Source: Ficedula albicollis (lineage: Eukaryota; Chordata; Aves; Passeriformes; Muscicapidae). From it: DNA of 64,000 bases. Location: NCBI RefSeq assembly GCF_000247815.1, contig NC_021676.1, positions 5,113,948-5,177,947 of the forward strand, read 5' to 3'. The first letter of the stretch is position 1, and every line of letters starts with the position of its first letter. Below the pieces are notes generated by a model. It ran no database searches, was not told the DNA's origin, and saw only the letters and a program-made list of their open reading frames with translations. The position numbers and the translations under genes were made by a program. Below, piece by piece: positions 33,431-44,215 of the stretch.

Positions 33431-36400
33431 TAATTCACCAAATTTTCATCTCTCTTGCAGTTATCACACTCCAGTTTGGCTTGCTGGAGAAACTTGGAGG
33501 AACCAAGGGATTACAGGAAACCAGAGGTTAAAGAAAATGTTCTTTTAATGATCACCCCCCAAATACCCAAAGGCACCAGTCAACACCGTGGACTAATGAC
33601 CTACAAATTGGTGGGATTCTTACACATTTGTAGCATTACAATATTTTTTCCACAGCTTCAGATGGCACATTAAGAGGAATATTTCATCTGCAACAGCTTT
33701 GTCCTGAACGCCCTTCCATGTGATTTTTTATTAGAAAAAGGATCAAACCAAAACTGAACTCCCTGCCCTCCTTTCTCCAGGTATTTCTGAAGCTCATCTT
33801 GAACCCACGCGTGTATAACTCCAAATTTATTCCCAGTTTATCACTGTAACTCCTCTAACACCCCCAAATCCCCTCACAGATCCTCAGGCTCCAGGTAACA
33901 CACAGAGGCCACACCTCCACTGAGGACAATTTGCATTTCTTTCATCCATTGCAAAAACCTCTGTAATATGTCAAGTATAAAGCTCACAAAATACGTTTTA
34001 AAGGAACTACCATAAAGTATTTGCTTCAAATAGACCTTTTACAACAAAACACAAAATTCAAAGGACATTTTTTAAGGAAAGCACTTGAAACTGGAACACT
34101 TAGGTCCTGACAACATTAGATTACTTTAAGCTGTAAACCCTAAGAAGTTTTGTGATTAAATAAAATCAGCATTACAATTTCCAGGCGTTATAATCATTGA
34201 ACAGATTGAAACAACGAGATATAATTATAATGCAAACATGAAGCTCAGGAGACTGTCACTGAGAAAACTCTCAATTCTTTGTAGATTTAGATCTGCACAT
34301 GATAAAATCAGTAACAACTGGAGAAGAGGTTCCAAAATCTCATCCTACACACTGCTATCAGTGTTTTGCAAGCAGCAGTCAATGCATCATCCCCTTTTAA
34401 TATTACTTCACAGAGTCATTATGACCTTGAACAAAAAAAAAAAAACCAACCCTCCAGGTCAATTACTGCTGCCAGGTATCAAGAGAACATCTGGAAGGAA
34501 ATAATTAAAACCATCAGGTTTTGTTAATTGCCCCACAGGTGTATATACATGAGATTTTATATATGCAAGGCTAAATAAATTATATATATGTATGCCTACA
34601 TATACAAAATCACAACCTCAACCTTCAGAACTGAACTACCTCTAGGTAAGAAATATAAGACCTTTGTCCACAAATTTAAAGGGTTTATTTATACCTGAGA
34701 GATTTTTGCATATTGATGTCTTTGTACCTTTTCCTGTAGGTGCTCCCCTAAGTCTTTCCTCGTTCCTGGGGTTCAAAGCCCATTGCAGCCAGGTGGATTC
34801 TTCCCACCAGCTCACCATGGACTTTGGCTGAGCCCTTCCCTACCTAACCTGGACCAACAGAGAGGTGACAGAATTCAGTATATATTTAAATAAAGTTCTG
34901 TACAAGTGCACAGGCTGGTTTATACAAATCCACAGCGAGTTCGCCGCGCCTGATACTTCCACAATATTTGATTTAAAATTTATTTTAGTCCTTTACCCAA
35001 TGCATGTTTCTACTTGTTGGTTAGAGAACACCTCAGTGAAGGATTTTTCTGGATATTGGATCACTGGCCATGCAAGACACGCTGAAAATGCTCCTTCCTG
35101 CCTCATCTGTTCCCTGGTTCTTGGGAAGATCAACCCATTTTTCCACCCAGCAACCATGGAAACCAGGAGTGGAGGAGTAATAAATCAATGTGGCAACACT
35201 ACATTAAGGTCACAGGTCAGTGCAGATGGACTGAGACTTTCCAGCACATCTAAAGAGATTAGGAGCCCCATTCCTCCTGAAATTTAAGGCATTTGGATGC
35301 CTGGTTCCCACAGATTCCCCAGCCCTGCTCTCAGCTCCTCATCCCTGCAGATCCCAAGCAGTAGCAGGGACACGACCCACGTAAGGCTCTTACAGAATTT
35401 CACAGTGCTATTTAACATGGCAAACACCAAACTGAATGGGAAGGTTCCCTTTGTCATCCTGACAGTTCAATTAAAACAGAAAGAAAAGGGATCCACCATG
35501 TCTCACTCTGGTTTGAATGAAGGAATTCCCTAGAAGTGCTTTCATGCAAGTATGGTGTTACCATAGCTGATCACAGAGCAATTAGAATTGATGGTTTTAT
35601 TAAATGTTGTTTAACCAATGGAAAGGTCTTAGTGGAAGTGGAATAAAGTGTGCTTTCAGACACCAAACTGGACATACCTGAAAAATCAGCAAAAGTAACA
35701 GTACTCTATTCATGAAAGACATCACAAAATGAATCAGCTTCATCAGCAAACCCTTCTTATGTTGCAGAAATACCAATTTTTGCACTGTATTTTACAGAAA
35801 AAAAGTTGACTTTAGTGATGATGGTCTTTGAACAATTCTTTGTTCAAATGTACAGGAATATAAAGGGGGAAAGGGAAGCTACATTTCACTGGCAATCAGA
35901 CTTCACAGACCTTAGAAAATTTAGAAATGTTTGATTTAAAACAGCACATTTATGGACCACATTTCTCCATAAAATGAATCAAGCTCTTGTGCCCAAGTAG
36001 AAGAAGTTCCCAAGGCCTGACCCCTGTTGTAAATGGATGCAATGCAGCTCTGGAGCAGGAGGAGAGGAGGATGAACAGTGACAGGGACAACATAGCAACA
36101 CACAAAGAAGAAACTCTGCAGCTTGCATTTCCAGTTGGCTGTTCCCATTTTATACCCACACCCCTTCCTAACCTCCTTTTCCTGCTTCTGCTTCCATATT
36201 CCTTTTCCCATGTTTGGTTCTGGTGACATCACCTTAGATCCATCTGTCCCAAACCTCTGCCCATCACCGCTTCAAACAACTCTGCAACCCCAGGGTGTGT
36301 TTCCCTTTCCATGTTTCCCTTTCCATAATTCAGGAGCTCTCTGGCACCATTTCCAACATTTCATGGAGCAACTGGCACAGGGAGGCACTTATGTGACATG

Positions 36401-37504
36401 TTTAAAACTAATCTTTGGTAAACACTCACACACACACAAATATGTAACTCATGTTTTGCTTCCTGATCATAATCCTCATTTGCTACTGGTGGATGTGTGC
36501 AGGTATCTAAACACAGAGAGGACTTTACCAGTAAAAAATAGTTTTCCAAATGCCACTGCCATGGATTTGTTTTAATTCACCTAAAAATAGCGCAGTCCTG
36601 GGCTTTTGGAGTTTTTTCCTGACTCTGTTTGTTGTGCATTAAAGCAGCTCTGATCAATAACAAATTAGCATCAGAAAGTGAGCCCGTTCTGCTCAATTTT
36701 CACCTCCTTTCTCATTCTCTTGCCTTGGTTTTCAAGACCAATTTAATCAGAATAGTTGTACCTCTTACAGCTTTTGTTATCTGTGAGGCAGATCCTGGGC
36801 TCTGACTCTGCCTGACTCGAGCAGCCAAATCTTTCACTGGGATCAGTGGAAATTTTGGATACACAAAATGCTGAGTCTGCTCTTGGTAGGGGCATTCCCT
36901 GCTCACCAGTACAGACCAGTACTCTGGGCAGGGGAGTGACCCCGAGTCTCTGACTGACCTGAGGAACGAGCAGCAGAGCTCACACCACCAAGAGATGACC
37001 CATCAATGTGTATTTTCAAAGGTGCTGCAAATAAATGTTGCTGGAACTGCATGGATAAAACCAAGGGATGACTGATTTTGATGTACCCAGAGCTCTGTCC
37101 CTTCTAACATCAGGCATTTCTACAGAGAGGTATTTCATTGGCTTCGATTTTCATTGACACCATTTACATTTTGCTCAAGAATTATTATTTTTGTTTTTAA
37201 GAACCCAGAACTTAGTGCATTTCGTTTTTATAAAATTAGAATAATTTATAATCCTTCTCTTTTCATTGCAAAAAAAATACAGCCCAAACACACGTCAAGG
37301 TATAAACACTTCACGAATGACAGACTTCACTTATTTCACCTGCTTAACGGTGAGTTAGACATCGATCGACCAAACAACTTTGGCAACTTGCACAAAAATA
37401 TGTCCTTAACTCAAAAGTGCTGATAAAACTCGCTTTAATGAGGCCTTTATTAAGGAGAGAACCGGAAAGAGAGGAGTGGTGAGTGCTTGGAGGTCGGAGT
37501 GTTC
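33431..37504 (-). other. Repeat-free block downstream of TENT5D (candidate long 3' UTR)
   Basis: No CR1, LTR or satellite sequence is recognisable for about 4 kb beyond the TENT5D stop. On the minus strand AATAAA occurs at about 37444-37449 (roughly 60 bases after the stop), near 35595, 34979 and 34683, and near 33825 and 33727. The first is very close to the stop. The long repeat-free block suggests that one of the distal signals may be used. An AT-rich stretch with alternating ta runs lies at 34540-34615. Which site is used cannot be decided from sequence. Confidence 0.4.
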
Positions 37505-38680
37505 CTACACCATCCCGCTCTGTAGCTGTATGTGGAAAGGGTAAGGCTGGTAGAACACAGGGGGTTGTCCGTGAGCAATGTAGTAGTTGCTGAAGTTTCT
37601 GTCACTGATATAGGGAGCAGGCTGATAGTAGCACGTGACGTTGGCCGCGTTGGGGATGATGTTCTGTTCCCCGAGCACTTTCAGAGCCAGGATGGTGATC
37701 ATGTTGAGGGTTTGCCTTCGCTCGTGCCCCATGAGGCACACCGTGCTCTTGTTCACCACCCCGCGCAGGGTCATCAAGTAGTCGTACTTGCTCTTCTCCT
37801 CCCCGATGAAGTGGTTGCGCAGGTAGGACTCGATTTTCCTCTGCTGCTCGGCAACGTCGGGAAAATCAATGAAGAACCTGGAGCACATGTAACGTTCCAG
37901 AGATTTAATCTCAGCCTCGTCCGCCGGCTTAAAGTCGCGGACCAGGAGGTTGCTGTACTTGAGGAGGCCGCCCCCCCGGATCTCCTCGGGGTTCCGCGTG
38001 GAGATCAGCTTGTAGCGCAGGTGCTCCATGGCCTGGCCGAAGTCCCCGAACATGCTCTCGGCGATGACGGCGGGGTGGCACTCCTGCGTCAGGGGCCGCT
38101 CCGGGGCCGTGTACACGGCCAGGACGGAGTCCAGGATGATCTGGAAGGAGTCCACGCTGAACTCGAACTGCCGCCGCAGCGAGCTGACGAACTTCAGCTC
38201 CACGTTCTTGCCGCTGTTGTTGGACAGCGAGATGAGGCTCCAGCGGTCGTGGTCGGTGGAGACTTTGACCATCTTCTGCACGTAGGCGTCTTTCATGGTC
38301 TGAGCCGTGATTTTCTGCTTGTTAACGCATTTTGGCAAGAAGTCCAACAGGCAGTTGAGAACCGCTTCCTTAACGACCTGGAACTCGAACTCACTGGGTA
38401 GCTCCACTCCAAAAATGATGTCCAGGTCCTTGTAACTGGTGCCATTGTGCTTCACCAGGATGTGACTGGCAGTGGAACCGTTCAGGCGGATGTCCCTGAC
38501 ATGGATCTGCTTCTCAATCAGCTGCTCCTTCACCATATGGATTATATCCTTCGGCTTTACCTCCAGGGTTGGAAAATTTCCTCTCCCATGAATAGGTGTT
38601 GCCTCCGTTAAAACCTGATCCAGGATTTTAATCTGATCCCACGTGAGATAACTGAATCTGTGATCCAAGTCCTCGGTCAT
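37505..38680 (-). CDS. TENT5D: Terminal nucleotidyltransferase 5D (non-canonical poly(A) polymerase)
   Basis: This is a 391-residue TENT5/FAM46 family protein. The family extends poly(A) tails of selected mRNAs in the cytoplasm, TENT5A and TENT5C acting on transcripts of secreted proteins. Human TENT5D is X-linked and testis-biased. The nucleotidyltransferase signature is complete: LNGSTAS (67-73 with G68-S69), KDLDIIF with the metal-binding D85 and D87, and NVELKF with the third acid E161. Later family blocks also stand: [17 protein letters not shown] (169-185), [16 protein letters not shown] (232-247), [14 protein letters not shown] (261-274), [12 protein letters not shown] (315-326) and [11 protein letters not shown] (347-357). 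D-type features over A/B/C are [21 protein letters not shown] and a C-terminus ending SGMV. I start at the ATG at 38680: a strong acceptor ends at 38696, so an upstream in-frame ATG at 38725 lies in the intron. The usual family length is about 390 residues. The single long coding exon matches what I recall for TENT5D, and no frameshift is visible. Confidence 0.9.
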   Translation of the reverse strand: MTEDLDHRFSYLTWDQIKILDQVLTEATPIHGRGNFPTLEVKPKDIIHMVKEQLIEKQIHVRDIRLNGSTASHILVKHNGTSYKDLDIIFGVELPSEFEFQVVKEAVLNCLLDFLPKCVNKQKITAQTMKDAYVQKMVKVSTDHDRWSLISLSNNSGKNVELKFVSSLRRQFEFSVDSFQIILDSVLAVYTAPERPLTQECHPAVIAESMFGDFGQAMEHLRYKLISTRNPEEIRGGGLLKYSNLLVRDFKPADEAEIKSLERYMCSRFFIDFPDVAEQQRKIESYLRNHFIGEEKSKYDYLMTLRGVVNKSTVCLMGHERRQTLNMITILALKVLGEQNIIPNAANVTCYYQPAPYISDRNFSNYYIAHGQPPVFYQPYPFHIQLQSGMV

Positions 38681-38695
38681 TGTGATATCAGTTGG

Positions 38696-38722
38696 CTGAA
38701 CAGGGAGAAGAGGAATTAGAGA
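38696..38722 (-). other. TENT5D: Splice acceptor of the TENT5D coding exon
   Basis: Read on the minus strand, the polypyrimidine tract TCTCTAATTCCTCTTCTCCC leads to TGTTCAG, with AG at 38697-38696. The exon starts at 38695, leaving 15 bases before the ATG at 38680. This implies at least one upstream leader exon. Confidence 0.8.
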
Positions 38723-40484
38723 CAAATGTTAGAACTTCCTGGAATACCAGAGAGGACATTTCACTTGGTTATACCAAACTTCCTCCCCCAGTGTAGTGAC
38801 AGAGCTGTTCATTTTAGAGACACAACCCCAGTTAAGGGTCTGAGTCAACCACTGCACTTGTCGCAGGCTTTTAATTGAATTTTAATGTACTCAGGTTTTA
38901 ATCCTGCTGAGAAGCCATCAGGTTATTGTACAACCCATGACTCAAAGTAAATGCAGAAAAACATATAGACCCAATTTAAAACTACTCAAAGCTTAATAAC
39001 ACGAGATACTTGGTGTATCCAAACAAATTTCACCGTGAAGAGCTAAAATGGGCAAAATGAGCAAATTTGTTCTTTCTGTCCTGCCTAGACATTTCCCTTT
39101 GACCTTCAGTGATTTGAATACTTAAAAGCCCTTAAAGACCAGGAAGTTTTTTGTGAAAACCAGGAATGTTGCAACCTGCTCCCTGTCTATCCAGCCATAT
39201 GCCCCGGGTGAACTTTGGTCTCTGTGGATCATCTAAACATACGCATCCTTTAATATCACTTGTGGTTTAAGGACTGGATATCTGATAATTGTCAAGCTGT
39301 TTCCACGATGTTTCTGAGGAAAATACTTCCCTTCTAAGCCATAAGCCATGTTTTATATTAATGCATCAATGCTGCAAGTCGTGGTTTGCAGATCTGGTGA
39401 GAAAACCCTTTCTAGTCTTGTGGAAAAAGGATCTCAAGAAAGGCTGTAAAAAAGCACCTACAGAGTACATGGCATAAAGCTCAGCTTTGGGAATTTCTCA
39501 GTTCAAAATGATATCTTGACTTCATTTAGCAAGGAGATGAGACACTCAGGTGGGATCTAAACAGGCTCAGTGAGGCACCAGCTGGGTGGAAGAAGAGCCT
39601 TTGGGAATCTGCCAGCACCCAGAACCTTCTTCCCAAACACCCCCGAGCGTTTCTGCAGCCAGATGGCTCAAACATATTCTTTCAGCCAAAGCTCAAGAAT
39701 AAAAATAAAGTAAAATCATACTAAGTAACAACACTACTGAAAAGTCCCCACTGTTGTTTCTTAACCAATGGTGACTCCATATGTACGTTGTCATACATTC
39801 CCCTTCCCTCGCCTTCAGATTCTATATTCTGGAATATTTTAGTAATTCCAAGCAACTTGTGAGCTGCTGAATGGCTTGGGAATATGGCAGAGCTCTATTT
39901 CACATGCTTCTGCTGGAATTTCAGCTCCCATTAAGCTGATCAGGAGCATATGCAATTCCAAGCACCTTCCTGGCCTCATGGCAAAGAATGGGACTAACCA
40001 GATGTTTGAAGTTGAAGGAATGTTTTAAAAGTTGAGTAAAGCAGGAGTGAAGCTGGGAATTTAATTGACAGCATGAAAGTCTTGGAATTAGTTCCATAGA
40101 TCTGGCACAACCACATAGCTCCATGGACACAGTGTATAATTCCACACCCATAACAGGAATGTTTCCAGGTGTATTCAGAAATATCCACGTTTTTCCTGCA
40201 GACATTTAGAGGACACAACATTTGAACTGAAAAGGAGAGAAATTGCCCTCCACAGCACTGCTAATTCTACATGCCAATGATCTCACCACTAAATATTCAT
40301 GAGAATTCCATGTTTATTCCTTTAAAACTACAGCTATGCATCCTTCAGAGCCTTTATGACAACTCTATCCTAAAAACCAGCTTTTACAGAGAGCTGGAAG
40401 TGAGACAACCTTGGGTGGAGGCAGGTTGGAAGGAGAGGGTTTTGTTCAAATGTTTTTGCTGCCACGCTGTCACCTGAGTCATTC
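38723..40484. other. Presumed TENT5D intron, no gene recognised
   Basis: Unique AT-rich sequence with no recognised repeat and no coding exon. Confidence 0.4.
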
Positions 40485-40486
40485 TT

Positions 40487-40580
40487 AAAATCACAGAATT
40501 AAAGTTAGAAAAGACTTCCAAGATCATCAAGTCCAGCTTTTTCTATGTCAGATTATGGTGAAATTATCAGCTCAATCCCC
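40487..40580 (-). mobile_element. Old CR1 LINE 3' fragment
   Basis: The plus strand reads aaatcacagaattaaagtta, then gaaaagacttccaagatcat and caagtccagc, a diverged reversed CR1 tail of an older subfamily. Confidence 0.75.
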
Positions 40581-41675
40581 TAGCAAACTTAAAATGGTCA
40601 GAATTGTTGTCTAAGCAGTAGTTTTTATTACGGCATTTGTTTGATATTGCAAAACTTTGACCTTCCTGAGGCTGATGTTGTGATGTGAAAAAAAAAAAAA
40701 AAAGGGAGTAGAGAAGGGAATGTTGAAATTCAATCCCCTTTTAGCAGAGGGACCCTCTTCAAACACTTGGAAATTCAGAAGATGGACATATCACTAAATA
40801 AGCCTAGAAATCCTTCCTTTATTGCTACATGTTTTTAGGTATTTCAGATTTATTGCAATATACTGAGGTTTGAAACTGAAAGGAGAAGGTAATGTCAGTA
40901 AATCTCTCTTTTGTGTTGAAGAACCGTCCCTCAAAATGTCATTTCTCTGAAGTGATTCCTGGAGAATCTGGGGAGGCTTTGGGAGTTCAGTCTCACCATT
41001 AATGTTTTATGATAAATATTAAAGAATTCTGTGCTTCAGAACTCCTTCAACTCTGACAAGTGAGGAAAATGTACTAGGAAAATACCCCAGGAATTCAGTT
41101 TTCAAAAATATCATCAATTTGCAGTTAAGCCTAAACAAACATTAGTAGCAGTATTTTTTTATTATTTACTAATTTGCTACCAGTCTGCAACCCAATGCTT
41201 TAACCCTGCACTCTCCTAGCAGGATTTTATCTTGTTCTTTTCTTCAATCTTGCCTGGCAACAGAAACAATTTCCAGGCACTTTTATAGTCATTAGGAAAC
41301 TGATTTCTCAAAGCAGGGGCAAATTTATTTACTGAGGTGCTCAGGTAATGCCAGGAGTTGTTATTAATGCAATTAACCTCAGTTACAATACATCAGCAGC
41401 AACACTGAGGCTGTAATTAGTCAAAGTGTTTTGTAAAACAAGAGATCCTGGGACGAAAGGAAGGAAACTCCCTGCACATGACCCCAGCACGTGGATGAAG
41501 CCAAGCACAAATGAGTACACTGAGCTGGTTAACTGGAAAAGGAGCTGGAAAAATCACTTTATTCCTTGGAAACTGGTGCTGTTTGCAATGGAGGATGATC
41601 AATTTATACAGGAAGAGAGCGATAGGACAGGACAATGGTTTTAAAGTAAAAGAGGAGAGGTTTAGATTGAATTAG
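40581..41675. other. Presumed TENT5D intron, no gene recognised
   Basis: AT-rich unique sequence with a 17-base A run near 40688. No exon or repeat family identified. Confidence 0.4.
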
Positions 41676-41682
41676 AGAGAAA

Positions 41683-41856
41683 TTCCTCCCTGTGAGGGTG
41701 CTGAGGCCCTGGCACAGATTCCAGAGAAGCTGTGGCTGCCCCTGGATCCCTGGATCCTTGGAGCAGGCTGGACAGTGGAACTGGAACTGGAAGCAGATGA
41801 TCTTTAAGGTCCCTTCCAACCAAACCTCCCTGGGATTCTGTGATCCCTGGATGCAG
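41683..41856 (+). mobile_element. CR1 LINE 3' fragment with a central deletion
   Basis: The sequence begins cctccctgtgagggtgctga, has the agctgtggctgcccctggat block, and ends with ggtcccttccaaccaaacc and gggattctgtgat. The usual part with the tgcccatggcagg motif is missing, so the copy is shortened internally. Confidence 0.85.
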
Positions 41857-42965
41857 ACACATCTCACCTCACTGGCACCCCCAGTCCCAGCCATCCCTCA
41901 GTGAAACTCCTTCCACACAAATATCCCAAAGCATCTCCTGTGTTCCACATTCAGGGTGCTCTTGTCCTAAAGGTTGCATGTGGGCAAATGGAAGCTGCAC
42001 AAACATCACCACCAGGGCAATGAAATTCAAAAGAAGGGGTTTTTTTCCACACTTCATCAATATTTTAATTTACCGAGATTCTCTCCCAGTGACATTTCTG
42101 AAGTTTTTTTTGTTTATGGGATTTAAAATGTTACCATAAACTGCAATAGACCCTGAATCCCATCTGATTTAAGATCTCTGCCCCAAAATAGGATGAGGAA
42201 AAGCAGTTTTCAGGGTGAATTCTTTTGCATACACTGGCTAGAGAAGCACAGAATAAGATGGATCAGACCCAGTCAAGTTTTGTGATATATCATCCTTATT
42301 ATAAGGTTAGAAAAATATTTCCCTGACTCAACTTCCAACTTGTCCTTGAGTGGTCACCTTCACCTGATAAAGCAGCCACAATGTGGAAAAATATTTGGAT
42401 ACTGTTGGATCATTAAACATAACACTGTTACATTTTATGGTTTATTTTCCCATTGAAATTAGAGGCTCTAATTTTCCTTTTGGAGCAAGCAACTCTGAGT
42501 TTGGGCTTACAATGCTGCTAAAATGTTTCATTAAGCACCTCTTAGCACTCCACTGTGCATGAGCTTCATCAAAAAAAATCCCAAGCAGATCTGGCTTTAC
42601 ATCTGAATGAAGCAAATCTGCCGTGCTAATGACAGCTTTCATGTTCCCCACAACTTTCATAGAAACAGATCCTTGCAGTCTAGAGAACAGTCTCATCAAA
42701 TTTAGCTCATATTTTACTGATAAGGTGTTTAGATTCTCTTTTTATATATTCCATAATGTTGATTCAGTGTGTTTTCAAAGGGTTTGCCATGTGCTGGCGT
42801 TTTCAGGCAGGATACAGCTGAAATAGTTTTTGTGCAGCTGTGGCAGTTCCATCCTCTTGCCTTTGCTTCTATCTGCTCCCATGTTTTTCTGTTTACAATG
42901 AAGGTTGGGAATACTTAAATGTTCCAATTCTTTTTACTTTGCACTTGAATTTGGTTGTGCAGGGA
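41857..42965. other. Presumed TENT5D intron, no gene recognised
   Basis: Unique sequence with no recognised repeat, RNA gene or coding exon. Confidence 0.4.
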
Positions 42966-42969
42966 CCTT

Positions 42970-43275
42970 TCACAGAATTCCAGAAGGAGTGAGGTTGGAA
43001 AGCCCTCCAGGACCATCGAGTCCAAGCTGTGCCTGATCCCTCTGTGTCACCATCCCACAGCACTGAGCGCCACCTCCAGTCCTTCCCTGGACACCTCCAG
43101 GGATGGGGAGTCCAAACCTCCCTGGACAGCCCCTTCCAATGCCTGACCACCCTTCCCATGGAGAAATTCCTGCTTCTGTCCAGCCTGCACCTCCCCTGGC
43201 GTGGCTTGAGGCTGTTTCCCCTCATCCTGTCCCTTGTTCCCTGGCAGAAGAGGCTAAAAAAGAGATGGAGCAAAA
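42970..43275 (-). mobile_element. Old CR1 LINE 3' fragment
   Basis: The plus strand reads cacagaattccagaaggagt, then ggaccatcgagtccaagctg, cacctccagggatggggagt, tgcctgaccacccttcccat and gaggctgtttcccctcatcc. This is the reversed order of an older CR1 subfamily. Confidence 0.85.
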
Positions 43276-44015
43276 CATCTTGGAGCTGCTGTGGTGGCCT
43301 TCTTTTGGGGGATCACTCCAGAAACACCCACAGAAACTCTGCCATTCCTCTCATCTCTGCACTGGCTTTCCTGCTCACACATTATACACATCACTAGCAA
43401 TTTCCATGATCTCCTGCTAAAGCTTTATTTTCATTCAAAGATCCATTTCCCTGTTAAGCTGGACATTTGGAAGTATTTTGCTCACTTACTTCAGGACTGC
43501 AGCTGGCATAAGCTCCAGAGGCAGGAATGTCAAACGTGGAAGGACTTCCAGTCGTAATTTAAACCCAGATGAGACAAGGAGAGGCAGTAAAGCATCTGGG
43601 GAGCCTAAATGGAGACATATTTAAACTAGTTGGGCAGTGTTTTCCATGAGTTTTTCCTTCCATTAATGTTAATGCAGGCAGTGAAGGCAGTGTTTATTTA
43701 TCCTTTTATCAAGAGATAACGCATGAATTGCCATCAGTTTTCAGTCCAGTTGCCATCGAGTTTCCCTGGGATAACAAGTGATAGTTCAGCTCTTCCCTGG
43801 CAGATGAGGCTGCAAGGTGGGCAAAATGCACTGCAAAGCTGTGGGCGTGGGCTGTGCCAAAGAATGGCACCTTCAAGGGCACAAAAAGGAAACACAGGAT
43901 GAGATTTGATCCACAAAAATGTGTCCTACTTTTTCCGCTCAACCCAAGGAACGTGGATAATGGTTTTAAGGGAAAGAGAGCAGGGTAAAATGGGATATTG
44001 GGAAGAAATTCTTTC
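43276..44015. other. Presumed TENT5D intron, no gene recognised
   Basis: No repeat or coding exon is recognisable here. Confidence 0.4.
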
Positions 44016-44017
44016 CT

Positions 44018-44215
44018 TTTAGGGTGGGGAGGCCCTGGCACAGGGTGCCCAGAGAAGCTGTGGCTGCCCCTGGATCCCTGGAAGTGTCCAAGGCCAGGTT
44101 GGATGGGGTTTGGAGCAGCCTGGGATGGTGGAAGGTGTCCCTGCCCATGGCAGGGGTGGAATGGGACAGGATTTAAGGTCCTTTCCAACCCAAACCATCC
44201 TGGGATTCTGCTTCT
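44018..44215 (+). mobile_element. CR1 LINE 3' fragment
   Basis: It shows tagggtggggaggccctggc, agaagctgtggctgcccctg, the gtgtccctgcccatggcagg block and caacccaaaccatcctggga in plus-strand CR1 order. It is one of the best preserved copies in the window. Confidence 0.92.

Noticed and set aside
37532..38401. 289-codon open frame on the plus strand opposite TENT5D
   Set aside because: It lies wholly antisense to a well-conserved coding exon, resembles no family I know, and is explained by the GC-rich codon use of TENT5D.
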